In this document: piece by piece, positions 44,020 through 55,500 of the stretch
How positions within the stretch are numbered: the stretch's first letter is position 1
How the letters are laid out: each line of letters begins with the position of its first letter
Assembly (NCBI GenBank): GCA_001465935.1
Contig: LNKV01000018.1
Location: 22,542-86,541, forward strand
Source: Clarireedia homoeocarpa
Lineage: Eukaryota > Ascomycota > Leotiomycetes > Helotiales > Rutstroemiaceae
Direction: 5' to 3'
Length of the DNA stretch: 64,000 nucleotides
Notes under the pieces: model-generated
The model's database searches: none
What the model saw: only the letters and a program-made list of their open reading frames with translations
What the model was told of the DNA's origin: nothing
Made by a program: the position numbers and the translations under genes

Positions 44020-45387
44020 ATGTCTTCCTACAAGTCGCCGCCCTCACTAGAATACCCAAATCCCGAAATCCGTTCTCTCTCCCCCAAATCCGATTGTAAT
44101 TCGAAAGGCCCTGTCTCTTCTAATATAGACTCTTCATCATATAATCCAAATTCTCCTTCCGATCCCATCTCTCCTCTTCAACACTCTATGCCTCCTGGCA
44201 TCAATGCTTTTCCTAACCAGCATATCAATCCGTCGCCTTCTCAACGTCTGCCCCAGCTAGAAGCAGGCACCTTATCTGAGGATAAATCTTCGACAAACAC
44301 TCCAAAACCATCTCATGATACGATTCATTTATCGACAAATCCAACTACTGCACCTCCGACATTTCTGAATAGACTCATATCCCCTTCCAAAAGACCTTTT
44401 GATAACCACTCACCACTTTCTCAACACCCCACTTCCCCAGGCACAAAACGCACATCTCCACATCGGCCTTCTAGCGATGCCACCTTAACCCTAGAATATG
44501 AGAGCTTATCATCCTACACCAATCCACCCACTGGACCTGATACTCCATCCCATTCTTCTTCTGCTCAGCATTCTACATCCAATCACTCACCCACTTCTCC
44601 AGTGCCCTCTCAAAACCACATATTCTCAAATTCGCATGTCAAGGAACGACATCCTCAGCTTAGTATCCCCCAATATTCATCAAACTATCAGGGGCAGTAT
44701 CTCCTTACACCTACTCCGAAATATCCCGCTGATGAGCATCCACCTTCTTCCCCAGTAACTTCTTCCTCCAACACAAACATTCAAGCTATAACTCAAGCTA
44801 GCTCCAGTCAACACAGCTCCCCTTCAAACCCCACTCAACCTATCTCCACTCAACCAACTTCCACTTCTACTCAGCCCAACTCCAACCAATCCCCCATCCA
44901 ACAAAACCCCCTTCCCGAATATCCCTCCCATACAGCCACCTCTTCTCCCCCTCACCCAAATCCCAATCCCAATCCAAATCCCAATCCCAATCCCAATCCA
45001 AATCCCAATCCAAATCCCAATCCAAATCCCGAACCAAATCCCTCCCCTGCCACCAAGCCCAAACCCAAAACTAATTCCAACCCCCGCAATCACAATCACA
45101 CCAACATCCGCGCCTTTCTCCTCGCCATCCTCTCCTTCATCAACCTAACACGATGTATCCGCTCTTCTTCTTCTTCTTCCCCCCCTCGGAATCACATTCC
45201 CGAAGTCGGGCACAGACTCAAACCCAACCCGAAACCCAAACCGATAACGGAAACGAAATCGAAAACACAAAACCCGCACCAATCGAAGAAACTCCATCTC
45301 ACCGCAAAATGGAAACCGGTGGGAAAGTCAACGGGTGAAGCTCCGACTCCGACTCAACCTCAGCCTCAACTCGAACACCGGTCCTAA
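44020..45387 (+). CDS. Ser/Pro/Asn-rich low-complexity protein
   Basis: Uninterrupted 455-aa frame starting MSSYKSPPSLEYPNPEIRSL. Composition is dominated by Ser, Pro, Thr, Asn and Gln. A (PN)n run at about residues 310-340 comes from a CCCAAT/CCAAAT hexanucleotide array. Short possible hydrophobic stretch IRAFLLAILSFINLT near residue 370, then a basic tail. No domain is recognised. The long stop-free frame and clear start support a gene, but C-rich composition lowers the chance of stops, so caution is due. It is most likely disordered, or a membrane-anchored protein with a disordered outside. Confidence 0.5.
   Translation: MSSYKSPPSLEYPNPEIRSLSPKSDCNSKGPVSSNIDSSSYNPNSPSDPISPLQHSMPPGINAFPNQHINPSPSQRLPQLEAGTLSEDKSSTNTPKPSHDTIHLSTNPTTAPPTFLNRLISPSKRPFDNHSPLSQHPTSPGTKRTSPHRPSSDATLTLEYESLSSYTNPPTGPDTPSHSSSAQHSTSNHSPTSPVPSQNHIFSNSHVKERHPQLSIPQYSSNYQGQYLLTPTPKYPADEHPPSSPVTSSSNTNIQAITQASSSQHSSPSNPTQPISTQPTSTSTQPNSNQSPIQQNPLPEYPSHTATSSPPHPNPNPNPNPNPNPNPNPNPNPNPNPEPNPSPATKPKPKTNSNPRNHNHTNIRAFLLAILSFINLTRCIRSSSSSSPPRNHIPEVGHRLKPNPKPKPITETKSKTQNPHQSKKLHLTAKWKPVGKSTGEAPTPTQPQPQLEHRS
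44955..45042 (+). repeat. CCCAAT/CCAAAT hexanucleotide array
   Basis: Tandem hexamers encoding alternating Pro-Asn within the Ser/Pro-rich frame. Confidence 0.95.
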
Positions 45388-46575
45388 ATTCACTCCAGCA
45401 CTCACCCACAACGGAAAGCCCCTCCTACCCAGCCGTGAAGAAGGAAGAGAGAGAAAAGAAAAGCAAAGAAAAGAGCAAAAAAGGTAACAAAGCAAACAGA
45501 AAGATGAAAAAGACGCAAAAGCTGCAAGGCAAAAGAGACGATCCAAGTTAACAATCCGAGTCGAGTTGACGTTTATATCCATCCATCCATATATATATAT
45601 GTATGTATGTGAAGAACCCAGGGAGCACAGCACAGTACAGTACAGTACAGTACTTATCATATTCATATTTTCCTTCCTTACTTACTTGCTATTCCCACCA
45701 TCATCCTCATTCTCACTATTATTTATCCTCATTCTCATCATTTCAAATGCTGTAGCGATACTGTCGATCGAACTGTTGGAAATAAGTGCGGGAATAAGGA
45801 AGGATGTGGGTCACTGGAAAATAATGAACACCCTATGTATGCACAGGCCGTATGCACACACAGGCTATATACACAGGCCGCAAATGCATAACATTCGGCA
45901 TAAGAGCATAACTTAGTATCCGTTCCGATATTGTAACTTATGCAAAGGCCGTAGTACCGGTATCAGGAGCTCAAAGAGCACTTACTACTGTAATCTCACT
46001 GCATGTCTTAAATGAATGAATGAATGCGATTTATATTCTCACACTGCAAACACAAATACGGACAAGTCAATAGAAATACTAAGAGCAATCAATCAATCAA
46101 TCAATCAATCAGTCAGTCGATCAAATTTAGCTCTATTCATGCTCTTGCAGTACTTCTCACTTTCTAATCTATCTAACTTATCTAGACTTTTATACCTATT
46201 TCACTTTCTCTATTCCTCCCTCCACTACTGCCTTCTCTCCTTGATACATATCCCTCTTCCACTTGAATATCCACTTTTCCTCTTGACAACCTCTTTCCTC
46301 CTTCGAAAACAAAAGGCGGATATAAATAGATAAAATGCAATAGAATCCCGCGCGCTAATTCTACTTGCTCGTGCTTCTTGGTATAGAAATAAAATCTACC
46401 TCCACTTCCTCACATTATACGCGATGTGTGATATCATATACTCTTCTCACTCCTCTTCTTTCTCCTCCTCTTCATGTCCATGTATACCACCAACCAACCA
46501 ATTTACTCCCCTCCCCTCCCCGCCCCTCATTCTTCCGCCTGCCTCTCTCTGCCCCCTCTCCCTTCCACCCATATA
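45388..46575. other. Convergent intergenic region with microsatellites
   Basis: Contains short ATCC/AT/GTAT tracts (about 45,577-45,610), an ACAGT array (about 45,630-45,655) and an AATC array (about 46,086-46,115). No gene is supported. Confidence 0.6.
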
Positions 46576-48252
46576 TCACCAAATACCCGGAACAAGCACC
46601 CACCGAACCCTCTCACAATACTTCTCCCATCCGACCCCATACTTCCTCGCACACCTCTCCTCATCCCTCCAAGACCTATGAACCAACAGGACCGTCATAA
46701 AAACCGCATACGTCCACGGCAATAAATGGCCCCCTCCCATACCAATCTCCTCCTTCCCCCACCCCGCCAGTCCCGCCGCAGCACACATACTAAAGCTTAG
46801 CGCCAAATCCCCCACATAATTCACATGTCTCGCGATACCCCACCACCCCGAGCACAATAGCAAGCTCTCATGCGTCTTCCCATCCCCCGTCTGATACTTC
46901 ACTCTCAGAACCTCTGCTTTCTTCCCCCAAATCATACAATCCCCGCCCGTTCTTCTTACCATATCTTTCTGGTGATTAACCGATCGGAATAACACATACC
47001 CACTTACTCCCGTGATCAAGATCGCTAGCGCAAGAGCAGGATGCAATGAGATTGGGTTACGGGCGAGATATTGGGTTTGTAGGGTGTACATTGAAGGGAG
47101 CCAGGCCATCGAGCCCCAGGCGAGGTAGAAGCCGAAATGGTCGTGGCAGATGTCGATGGTGCGGATGTACCAATCTTCGTTGATGTAGAAGTCAATAACG
47201 TAAATGCTGTGAAGAAAGGCGCTGAGGAGAATGGAGTTAGTGATGAAGCCGTGGGTTTGGTATTGGTGGGCTATGAAGGATAGGTCGCTGTTGTGGTTGT
47301 TAGCTGTGGGTGGAATCCAGCAGGGATGCATGGGAATGGGCCATGGGATGACGATAGTCAGACGGGAAGTAGAGTCGTGAAGAGAACTTACATTAATGTC
47401 CAAGCGATAATTCCAGGCCGTCCGTTATGAAAGAGCTTGAAGTCGAAATACCTCCCAAATCTAGGATTAAGCTCAACGCCCATGTACAAATCATATAAAA
47501 TAGAGCCTAAAAATATCACATGTCAATATCAAACTCGGGCAAAAATTCCCTTGCACAATGAAACGCAAGGAAACGCGCAACCCACCAGAAAACTTCCTAT
47601 CCCCCTCATGAGTCGGACTGATACACGCCTTCATATACGCAAAGCCCGACAGCAGAAAGCCATACGCATTAGCACAAACAAGCAAAGCCTCCCAATTCTT
47701 CGCCAACACCGCCGGATCCAAAATCCCCACGCAAGACAAACCAACAAACAAAACATGAGTGACGATATAAGCACCCAGGCCGTTTGTACGATACTTGAGT
47801 AGATGACCTGCAGGCGTGAGTTGCCCTGTGCTTAATTTCGTGGGGAGGAATTGATAGAGAGCGCCTTGGAAGAGCAACCAGCTGGCATAGCCAATGCTGG
47901 TTTGGAGATTTCCGCGCGGTGCGTATTGCCAGAGGAAGGACGCGGGTCCGGCTTGGAGCATGGATTCACAGGCGGAGGTCAGGGAGCCGCCGAATGATGA
48001 GAGGGTGATCCAGTAGAATATTACTATCAGGGGACATATCAACATGATGCTGAGACAACCTAGGGAATGAAGCCATGAGCCGTGATGGTGCCGGCGACCC
48101 CAGGAGATGCCGGAATCTCGAGATGTGGAGAATGAAGTTAAACGTGCTCGTCGTATGGTACCGTTGACTTTTTCTTGCTCTTGTGGATTTTCAATCGCGT
48201 TATGGAGATTGGGTGTAGGGAGGATGATGGTCTCCATGTTTGCGATGTGCAA
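46576..48252 (-). CDS. 7-dehydrocholesterol reductase (delta-7 sterol reductase, ERG4/ERG24 superfamily)
   Basis: Three exons: 48252-47586, 47506-47392 and 47287-46576, 497 aa. Start could be the ATG at 48252 or 48237. DHCR7-type words, not ERG24 or ERG4 ones, run throughout: GQLTPAGHLLKYRTNGLGAY, YMGVELNPRFGRYFDFKLF, NGRPGIIAWTLIDLSF, IRTIDICHDHFGFYLAWG, VNHQKDMVRRTGGDCMIWGK and SGWWGIARHVNYVGDL. The C-terminal ERG4/ERG24 signature is LLPWTYAVFMTVLLVHRSWRDEERC..KYG..W..YC. Multiple hydrophobic helices place it in the ER. The enzyme removes the C7-C8 double bond with NADPH. Because ergosterol keeps that bond, the gene suggests an additional or altered end sterol, or a steroid-related accessory role. 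Confidence 0.88.
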
Positions 48253-48360
48253 GTGGATTGCTTGTGTTCAAGCCGACCACTGTTCTATTGTGCGTGTTGG
48301 ATGTTTCGCAAAGGAGTTGGGTAAGAAAGGTGAAAGAGTAAAGTCGACCGGAGCATGAAG

Positions 48361-48430
48361 TGAAGACGAAGGAAGACGAAGGAAGACGAAGGAAGACGAG
48401 GGAAGACGAAGGAAGACGAAGGAAGACGAT
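48361..48430 (+). repeat. GAAGACGAAG decanucleotide array
   Basis: About seven tandem copies, just upstream of the sterol reductase start, possibly within its 5' leader. Confidence 0.95.
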
Positions 48431-49054
48431 TCGGAAGATTGAAAGTATAAGTAGGAGCGAGCGGGTCAAAGTAAAGTATTGAGATATGCCACCAAACGAT
48501 CAACTATGAAATTGGCAGCTGGTGAAGGAAGTCGTCATCAAAGAAGGGCCAGATGGTGATTGCCGTGCAAGAACTTGGTGCGACGTTGTGGGGTTGGGTG
48601 GGCCCGGCAGGTCAGTAGTGTATCATTCATTGATTTGCTGGTGCGTCGATGGTGCAGCTTAATCTTCCTGATCTTCCTTGGTGCGTTGGTTGTGTACACG
48701 GAGTGATGGTGAAAACTGGTTGATTTTCGATTCGGGTCGCGAGAAGAAAACGTAAATGTGACTGGAATGTGTACAAGCACAGTACAGTACATACATACAT
48801 TTGAATGAAACCGTCAAGCTTGCCTCTTTGTGTGCCCTCAACGCCTCTTTTCTTTCTTCTTCCCTCCCGATTCCCGATCCTATCTGCAAAGAGGCTTCAT
48901 ATTGAGGGCAGAGCTGGATGAAAATGTGTGATGGGAGATGGGATTCCGGCCAAGTTCCTTGGAAAAGCTTACCTTCTTAGCATGGAAATCATCATTTCAA
49001 ACCAAGACATGGCTGAGAATTGGAGATGTTGAGTGTTGAGATAGCATAGCGAAG

Positions 49055-49130
49055 GGTTATAATAAAAAGTGGAGGGTTATAATAAAAAGTAGAGGTTTAC
49101 GATAAAAAGTGATAAAAAGTGGGTATTCCT
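49055..49130 (+). repeat. Imperfect tandem repeat (GGGTTATAATAAAAAGTGGA)
   Basis: Three to four decaying copies sharing TAAAAAGT. Confidence 0.85.
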
Positions 49131-50243
49131 GTTACTCGTATATAATACGATAGCCAATAGAATCCATTGAATATAATAAGGCTGTGCTTTGGCGGAGCAT
49201 CTGAGTCACCTGAGATAAATCCGATCCGGTCATGAGATTCCATACCACGTCGGTCGAGTGCGGTCACGTGTGGTCAAGGAAGTGCCAGAATAGAACATAA
49301 GATAAGACGTCTCACCACCAGAAATAATCCTCGCCCATCCATTACCCCAAGGACGAATTCGCAGTCCCAGATACGCAATTGACCCCGAGCCAAAGCCCAT
49401 TCGATGGAGCTTGGAATTCTACGCGAAATGAGGACGGAGCTTAGGAAGGGGAAAAAGAAGGTGGAATTAATTAATAGCGGCGTTGAATTACTTGGAGGAT
49501 AACCGATAACCTCAACTTTCGCCCGGGTCATGTGAGGCCATGCGCAGGATACGTGTACCATCCATCATTAGCCTTTACGGAGGTGGCCTGTTTATGTACA
49601 TAGTAAACGTTGCAATATACCCTGGTCCGCTCGTTCCATCTCGTCGGTGACCAATCATGTTATCGGTGATTGAGTGATACGAACACGAGCAAGAGCGTGG
49701 GCATGCATGTACAACAAGATCATTGCGTATCAAGAATCAATCACATTTTTATCCATAAATTAACTCTCCGATTTCTATATCACAATGCTGCGTGTAAACA
49801 CTGATCGTGCCAGGGCATCAATTACTCCCCAACCACCTACCCGACATCCATCTAATACATCATCATGCCGTGGTTATGGCTTGTACGAACTTGTAATATC
49901 TCATACGTCTTGATGCTGGCAACGTCTATCGCTGTCACTGCCTCGAGGCACGTATCCTTTCGATGTCGTCAGCATAATGTCCTTCTTATGAGATAATCAA
50001 CAACATATGCAGGCAGGATTGAACAATCAGAAGGAAGGCAACGGAAATCTCCACACCATTTTGCGCTCTCGGAGTTTTGTATGTGTTTAACATCCGAAAT
50101 GTTTCGTCATGTAAAGGGAAAGGAAAGGAACAAAATTCATGTGAGGATGAAGCCTTACCTTTGCATGTTGCTATCTAGCGTTTGACTTGTTCGAGAGCAG
50201 GTAGAGAACTTCCATGAGGTGAGTCACATCAGCCATCCATATT

Positions 50244-51915
50244 TTACCACGCAGTGATATCATCGACTTCCGCTTCACCAAAAGTACTGTTCTTGGTTAC
50301 AGCTCCCACACCTTCCTCAGCTTGTATATCTTCATTGCCAGGTACTGCCATAATATCAGGTAGAACCTCGTTCAAGAACTCTACAATATGGCGATTGACC
50401 TGTTCAAATTGCAGAAGGAATGCGTCATGACCTTCTGGCGAATCAATCTTTCCCAGTCGCGCATTTGGAACAGAAGCTGCGATTTCCTTTTGCTCATCAA
50501 AAGTGAAAAGTCCGTCACTTTCTATGCCGAGGACTAATGTTGGTTGCTGGATTTGGGAAAGCGCTTTAGCAATAGCGTTTGGTGAGTCTGCTGGAACGCG
50601 ATATCTTGAAACATCGTGGGTGTCAAGCTTCCGAGTGATCGCAATGTAGCAATTTCCATCAAAACGTTTGACAAATTTCTCGCCTTGATAACGGAGATAT
50701 GATTGTGCAGAGAAATAATGCGAAGTCGATTTGCGCTTGGTCAGTGGAGCTCGCTCCGTTGGCGGAGATGTGGATGGTGTTGCGCCATGGAATTGAGGAT
50801 CTGTGAGATTCGAGGGGTTCGCTCCGCTTGTAACCGCGGACCCACTCGCCATGGTTGAGATTGCAGCCGAACTACCTGGCCTCGAAGATGACCGGGATCT
50901 TGTTGGCCTGTGTCCATCATTGTGAATTGCTCGATGAATATCAGAAGGTGTAGTAGGTTGTTGGTGCTCACTAATTGTTTGCCTTTTTGAAGCGTCGGGA
51001 GTATTTCGTCCAAATCTTGCTTCAAATGAGTTCCGACTTCGATATGTGAGTAGAGCCGACATGCGAGCTGCACCAAGACCTGTCGATGGAGGATCGGAAA
51101 ACGGGTAATAGCCATCATCATACTTAGGATCCGCATATATGCTCTGTCGCTGCGCTTCTCCCCAGCTAATACCCCAGGCACTGTGTCTGCTGGAAGTTGC
51201 AATCGGGACAATGCATCGAACGTAATCTTTTCCGAAATATGCCCACTCAAGGACCAACATTCCTCCCATTGATCCTCCTATCACAGCTGCCACCTGACGT
51301 ACTCCCAATTCGTCGAGAAGAAGTTTATGAAAACTGAAATATGGTTAGTTTTGTCATTTGAGTGACGGTGTAAGAGTATTATACTTAACGTCATCTCTAA
51401 TGGTCGTCAATGGAAATTCTGGGCCATAACGTTCTTGCTTTGGGTCACCATCTTTGCAAGTAACAGGGCTGGCACTCCCGTAAGGACTCCCGAGACTGTT
51501 CATACATATCACAAAGAATCTGGATATATCAAAGGCTCTGCCAGGTCCACCAAGAAGAGGACCCCACCAATCACTAACATCTGCGCTGCCAGTCAAAGCA
51601 TGGCAAATCACCATAGCATTATCGCCGCTTGGAGAAAGTTTTCCTCTTGTGCTGTATGCCAAGGGAACATTTCGTAGTGTAACTCCCGATTCCAATGTGA
51701 AAGAGGGTATTATCGCAATAGTTTGATCTGGTATGAGAGATGCGAAAGGGTTCTCAGGTTGTTGCCGCGTTCTTTCTTGTAGTATTCAGTCGCCATCCTT
51801 CATGGTGGGGCATATGTGCGGGGTTCGTGAAGAGAAAGAGGTTATACTGACCATATCTTAGGACTGGGCTTCCTGAGCCTGCAGAGCCGTTTTGGTCCAA
51901 GGATGACGAAGCCAT
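50244..51915 (-). CDS. MET2: Homoserine O-acetyltransferase
   Basis: Three exons: 51915-51852, 51775-51385 and 51333-50244, 514 aa. An alpha/beta-hydrolase fold enzyme with ENPFASLIPDQTIAIIPSFTL at the start, HALTGSADVSDWW, FFVICMNSLGSPYGSASP (oxyanion region), GGSMGGM (nucleophile Ser), IESDGLF (Asp) and SPEGHDAFLL (His). It transfers acetyl from acetyl-CoA to homoserine, the committed step of methionine synthesis. As in other filamentous fungi, a roughly 90-residue Ser/Pro-rich insertion sits between the domains (from about PDASKRQTIS to TKRKSTSHYF). Intron 1 splices GTCAGT to an ACAAG acceptor. It is divergent from the THO2 gene with about 600 bp between starts. Confidence 0.93.
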
Positions 51916-52523
51916 TGAGATGTGTTTGGACGGTAGGAGATGGTTGATGGCATTGATTGTTTTAAAACATTTTTGAAGGGTTATTGACTCATTCAAGAAG
52001 AAGGTGGAAGTCCCCAATAAACGTCATCAGGAACCAGTCAGAGCTCATAGCTCAGAGGAAGCTATTTTTTTCATCTTCGGCAGAAAAGTAATAGGTGCCT
52101 AAGGCCCTACTCACAACATCGGTCGGTGACATTTAACTATGCTGTGCGACAGACAAGGATAACTGTTTATTACATTACATAAGCACATACAGTACGAAAG
52201 CCCAAATCACACTAATGCTCAACTCGCACTAGTCTACCTACAGCACGCGAACGCGGGAAGCTTCATGACTGAATTTCGAGAAGTTCGTTTGCTCTGATAT
52301 TCATTATTGTCGAAATGAAACTCAACCCTCATTAATCGCCAAATTGTCACCTATAACTGGGACTTTTATGAAAGTAATTAACTGCTAACGCCGTTGGACT
52401 TGCCAATTCTCGATTAGTCTGACGTAAACACAGCCTGTTACTCTCAGCATAACCTTTCTTTGCGCCTTTTATCGTTCGATACACATGTACACCGGTCGTT
52501 GAGTATTATCTATTGAGTTGGAG
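51916..52523. promoter_or_regulatory. Divergent promoter region, MET2/THO2
   Basis: About 600 bp between two oppositely transcribed core genes; must contain both promoters. No specific element is claimed. Confidence 0.5.
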
Positions 52524-55500
52524 ATGGCTCCAAATGGGAAGAGGAAGAGGAATGATAGACAATCTGTGGATTCGGGAGATACGAGACCTTCGCCCCATCG
52601 ACCAACAAATGCGTCTCTAGGCCAACATGAGAGGCAGCCAGATATGCGCGAAGGCGGTGGCAGACGGAGTAGCAGAGGCCAGGGTAACCAAGGTGGTGGC
52701 AGAGGGCGGAGAAATGATAACCGCAATGCATCTAACACTCAAAGCAATCTTACAATAGCTTCTAGAGCGACTCCAACGCCGGGACCAATGTCTCCACCTC
52801 CACGACCTTCGAGTGCGACCCAAACCCCAGCGCAAACTCCGACGGCAGTATCTGCGAATGAATCAATGTCTTCGAATTGGAAAATAGAACCTTCTCCATT
52901 CGATTACGCATTCCTTACCGATGATCGGGTCTCTGGGTGGAATACAACTGGCAGGCAGGAGGTGGTTGATGCTGGCATCCAAGCTCGCCAAGATGAAGAT
53001 ACGATGGATCTTTCTGCTGTTTTTCAAGAGTTTATCCGCGCAGCTCTTGATGGGCGCATCGATTCTGGAGACGCAGGAGGTTGTGTTAAAGAAATTCTGG
53101 GCCCAGATACTGCCCCCGCAGATGATACTCCAGGTGCATTCGATCCGCAAACTCTGTTTCTAGATTCCTTGTCTATGATTTGTGAATCGGAAGACCTAAA
53201 AGCGTCAACACAACAACTTCGAGCTTTTGTCTTTGCTACTAACATACCCGCGGTTGTGATGCGACAGAAGTTGGATGCTGCACTGTTATTGAATCTTGGA
53301 CTCACACGGGACACTTTCACGCGCATCGGGATTCGACAAGCCACCCACCTTCTTTACCGTCAAGCAAACTACAATCTTTTGAGAGAAGAAACTGAAGGAT
53401 ACTCAAAACTTGTCACTGAACTTTTCACCATCTGCGGGAGTGAGCCTCCCACTAGCGACTTGGTTGAAGATGCATTCGAAAAGGTCAAAGGCTTAATAGG
53501 CACGTTCGATCTTGATGTGGGAAGAGTTCTTGATATTACTCTAGACGTATTTGCAGCCGTCCTCATAAAGCACTTTCGGTTCTTTATTAAGCTCTTACGG
53601 GTCAGCTCATGGTGGCCAAGAAGTGGTGAGACTGATGGGAGATCTCTCACCCGATGCGGAGGGCTACCAGGTTGGGCTTTACCAAGTTTTCCCGGATATC
53701 TTCCTACTCCGGAGGATGAGGAGTTGGCAAAGCAGAAACGAGATGCGCGGGATAAGCTATTCTGGGAACGAGCGCGTGAGATTGGAATTGAGGCGTTCTT
53801 TGAGCTTGGCGGGAGGGAATTAGTTGATACGAAAGAGAAGGAACGTTTGCTCAAGGCCGAGAGTGATGCTGCGTTAGATGCAGATCGTCAATGGATCAAA
53901 GCGACAGGCACTTACCCACCTTCCGGAAACAGGACTGCAGCTCAGTTACTGGGATTTAAACTGCGATTCTACGCGTCATCGGCTCGCGACAACGAGGATG
54001 TGTTACCTGCCAACTTGATCTATCTCACGGCGTTATTGATCAAGATTGGGTTCATTTCACTTAAAGACTTGTATCCACATCTCTGGCCTCTAGACGAGGA
54101 CATGGGAGCCGTTAGAGACGCGAAAATGAAAGAAATAGAGGAGAAAGAGAAAGCAGCTCGTGGAGGCACCATGAATGCCTTGATGATGGCTGGAGCTCTT
54201 GTTGATGACACCCTGCCGAACGGTGGAAAGACCCGAGAGACCACGAGTAAAGATGACTCATCAGCAAAAACGACTTCTGAAGTTGACGATAAAGACAAAC
54301 TGGATGACCCTATTGATCAAAAGGTCCAGCTATTGACATGTCTCCTAACCATTGGTGCAATTCCAGAATCTCTGTTCATACTTGGCCGGTTTCCTTGGCT
54401 TCCAGAAGCATATCCAGATTTACTCGATTTGATTCATCGAATTCTCAATCATTCAATTCAGCATGTCTTTGATATGAGCCGCCCAATCTCTACTATGGAT
54501 TCGGAATGTTTAAACAAAGAGATAGTCGATTATGATCAAAGTGGTATGCCGAAAGGCTCGCTGCGTTTGCTCAGATTGCCTCCTCGAAAACAACTACGTT
54601 GGCCTTTCGCCGACAAATTCGACACCAACGAAAATAACTCCTACAGGTTCTACTGGGATGAATGGGCAGACAATGTACCAGTATGCCAAACTGTGGATGA
54701 TGTCTTCACTCTTTGCGGGTCGTTGCTCAACTATTCCGGGGTCAACATTGGCAAAGACCACAGTTTGCTGTCAAAGCTGGCTCGAATTGGGACGAAGAGT
54801 CTTTCTGAGGACCACTCAACTCAGAATTTGGAGAGATGGCAGGACCTACTTAAACGCCTTCTCGTGCCTGCTCTTAGCTTAACAAAAGCAAATACAAGTG
54901 TCGTCAACGAGGTTTATGGCATGCTTCGATTTTACCCAATAGCTATTCGATACTCTATTTACGCCGAATGGTTTGAAGGACAGACATCAAGGTTACCAGC
55001 CATGCGAGCTGCATTTGCCCGCACGAAAGCAGAGACGACGAGCACCATGAAGAGAATTAGTATGACTAATCTCACAAGCATGGCGCGAAACCTCGCAAAG
55101 ATTGCGTATGCATCGCCGGGTGTAGTCTATAGTGTTGCTTTAGGCCAAATTGAAGCGTACACTAATCTCACAGAAGTTGTCGTTGAATGCGCCAAATATT
55201 TCACCGATCTGGGTTATGATGTACTAGTATGGTCACTATTAAGCTCATTGGGAGGAAAAGATAGGAATCGCAACGACTCTGAATTTGCTCTACTTCCGAG
55301 CAAATGGCTGCTGGCATTATCGAGGTTCTCCGGCAAGGTATTCAAGCGTTATTCGATCATGAACCTTATTCCTCTAATTCAATACGTCAACGACCAGCTT
55401 CACCGCGGCAACGCCACTGATTTAGTCATTCTTAAGGAACTTATAGCTCAAATGTCTGGTATTGTCCCAGACACAGACTTCAACGATGCTCAGCTAGCGG

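Larger units (their letters stand above)
48253..50243. other. Intergenic, promoter side of sterol reductase, with short tandem repeats
   Basis: Two tandem arrays are present: a 10-bp array at 48361-48430 and a 21-bp imperfect array at 49055-49130. No gene is supported in the remaining 1.8 kb. Confidence 0.5.
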
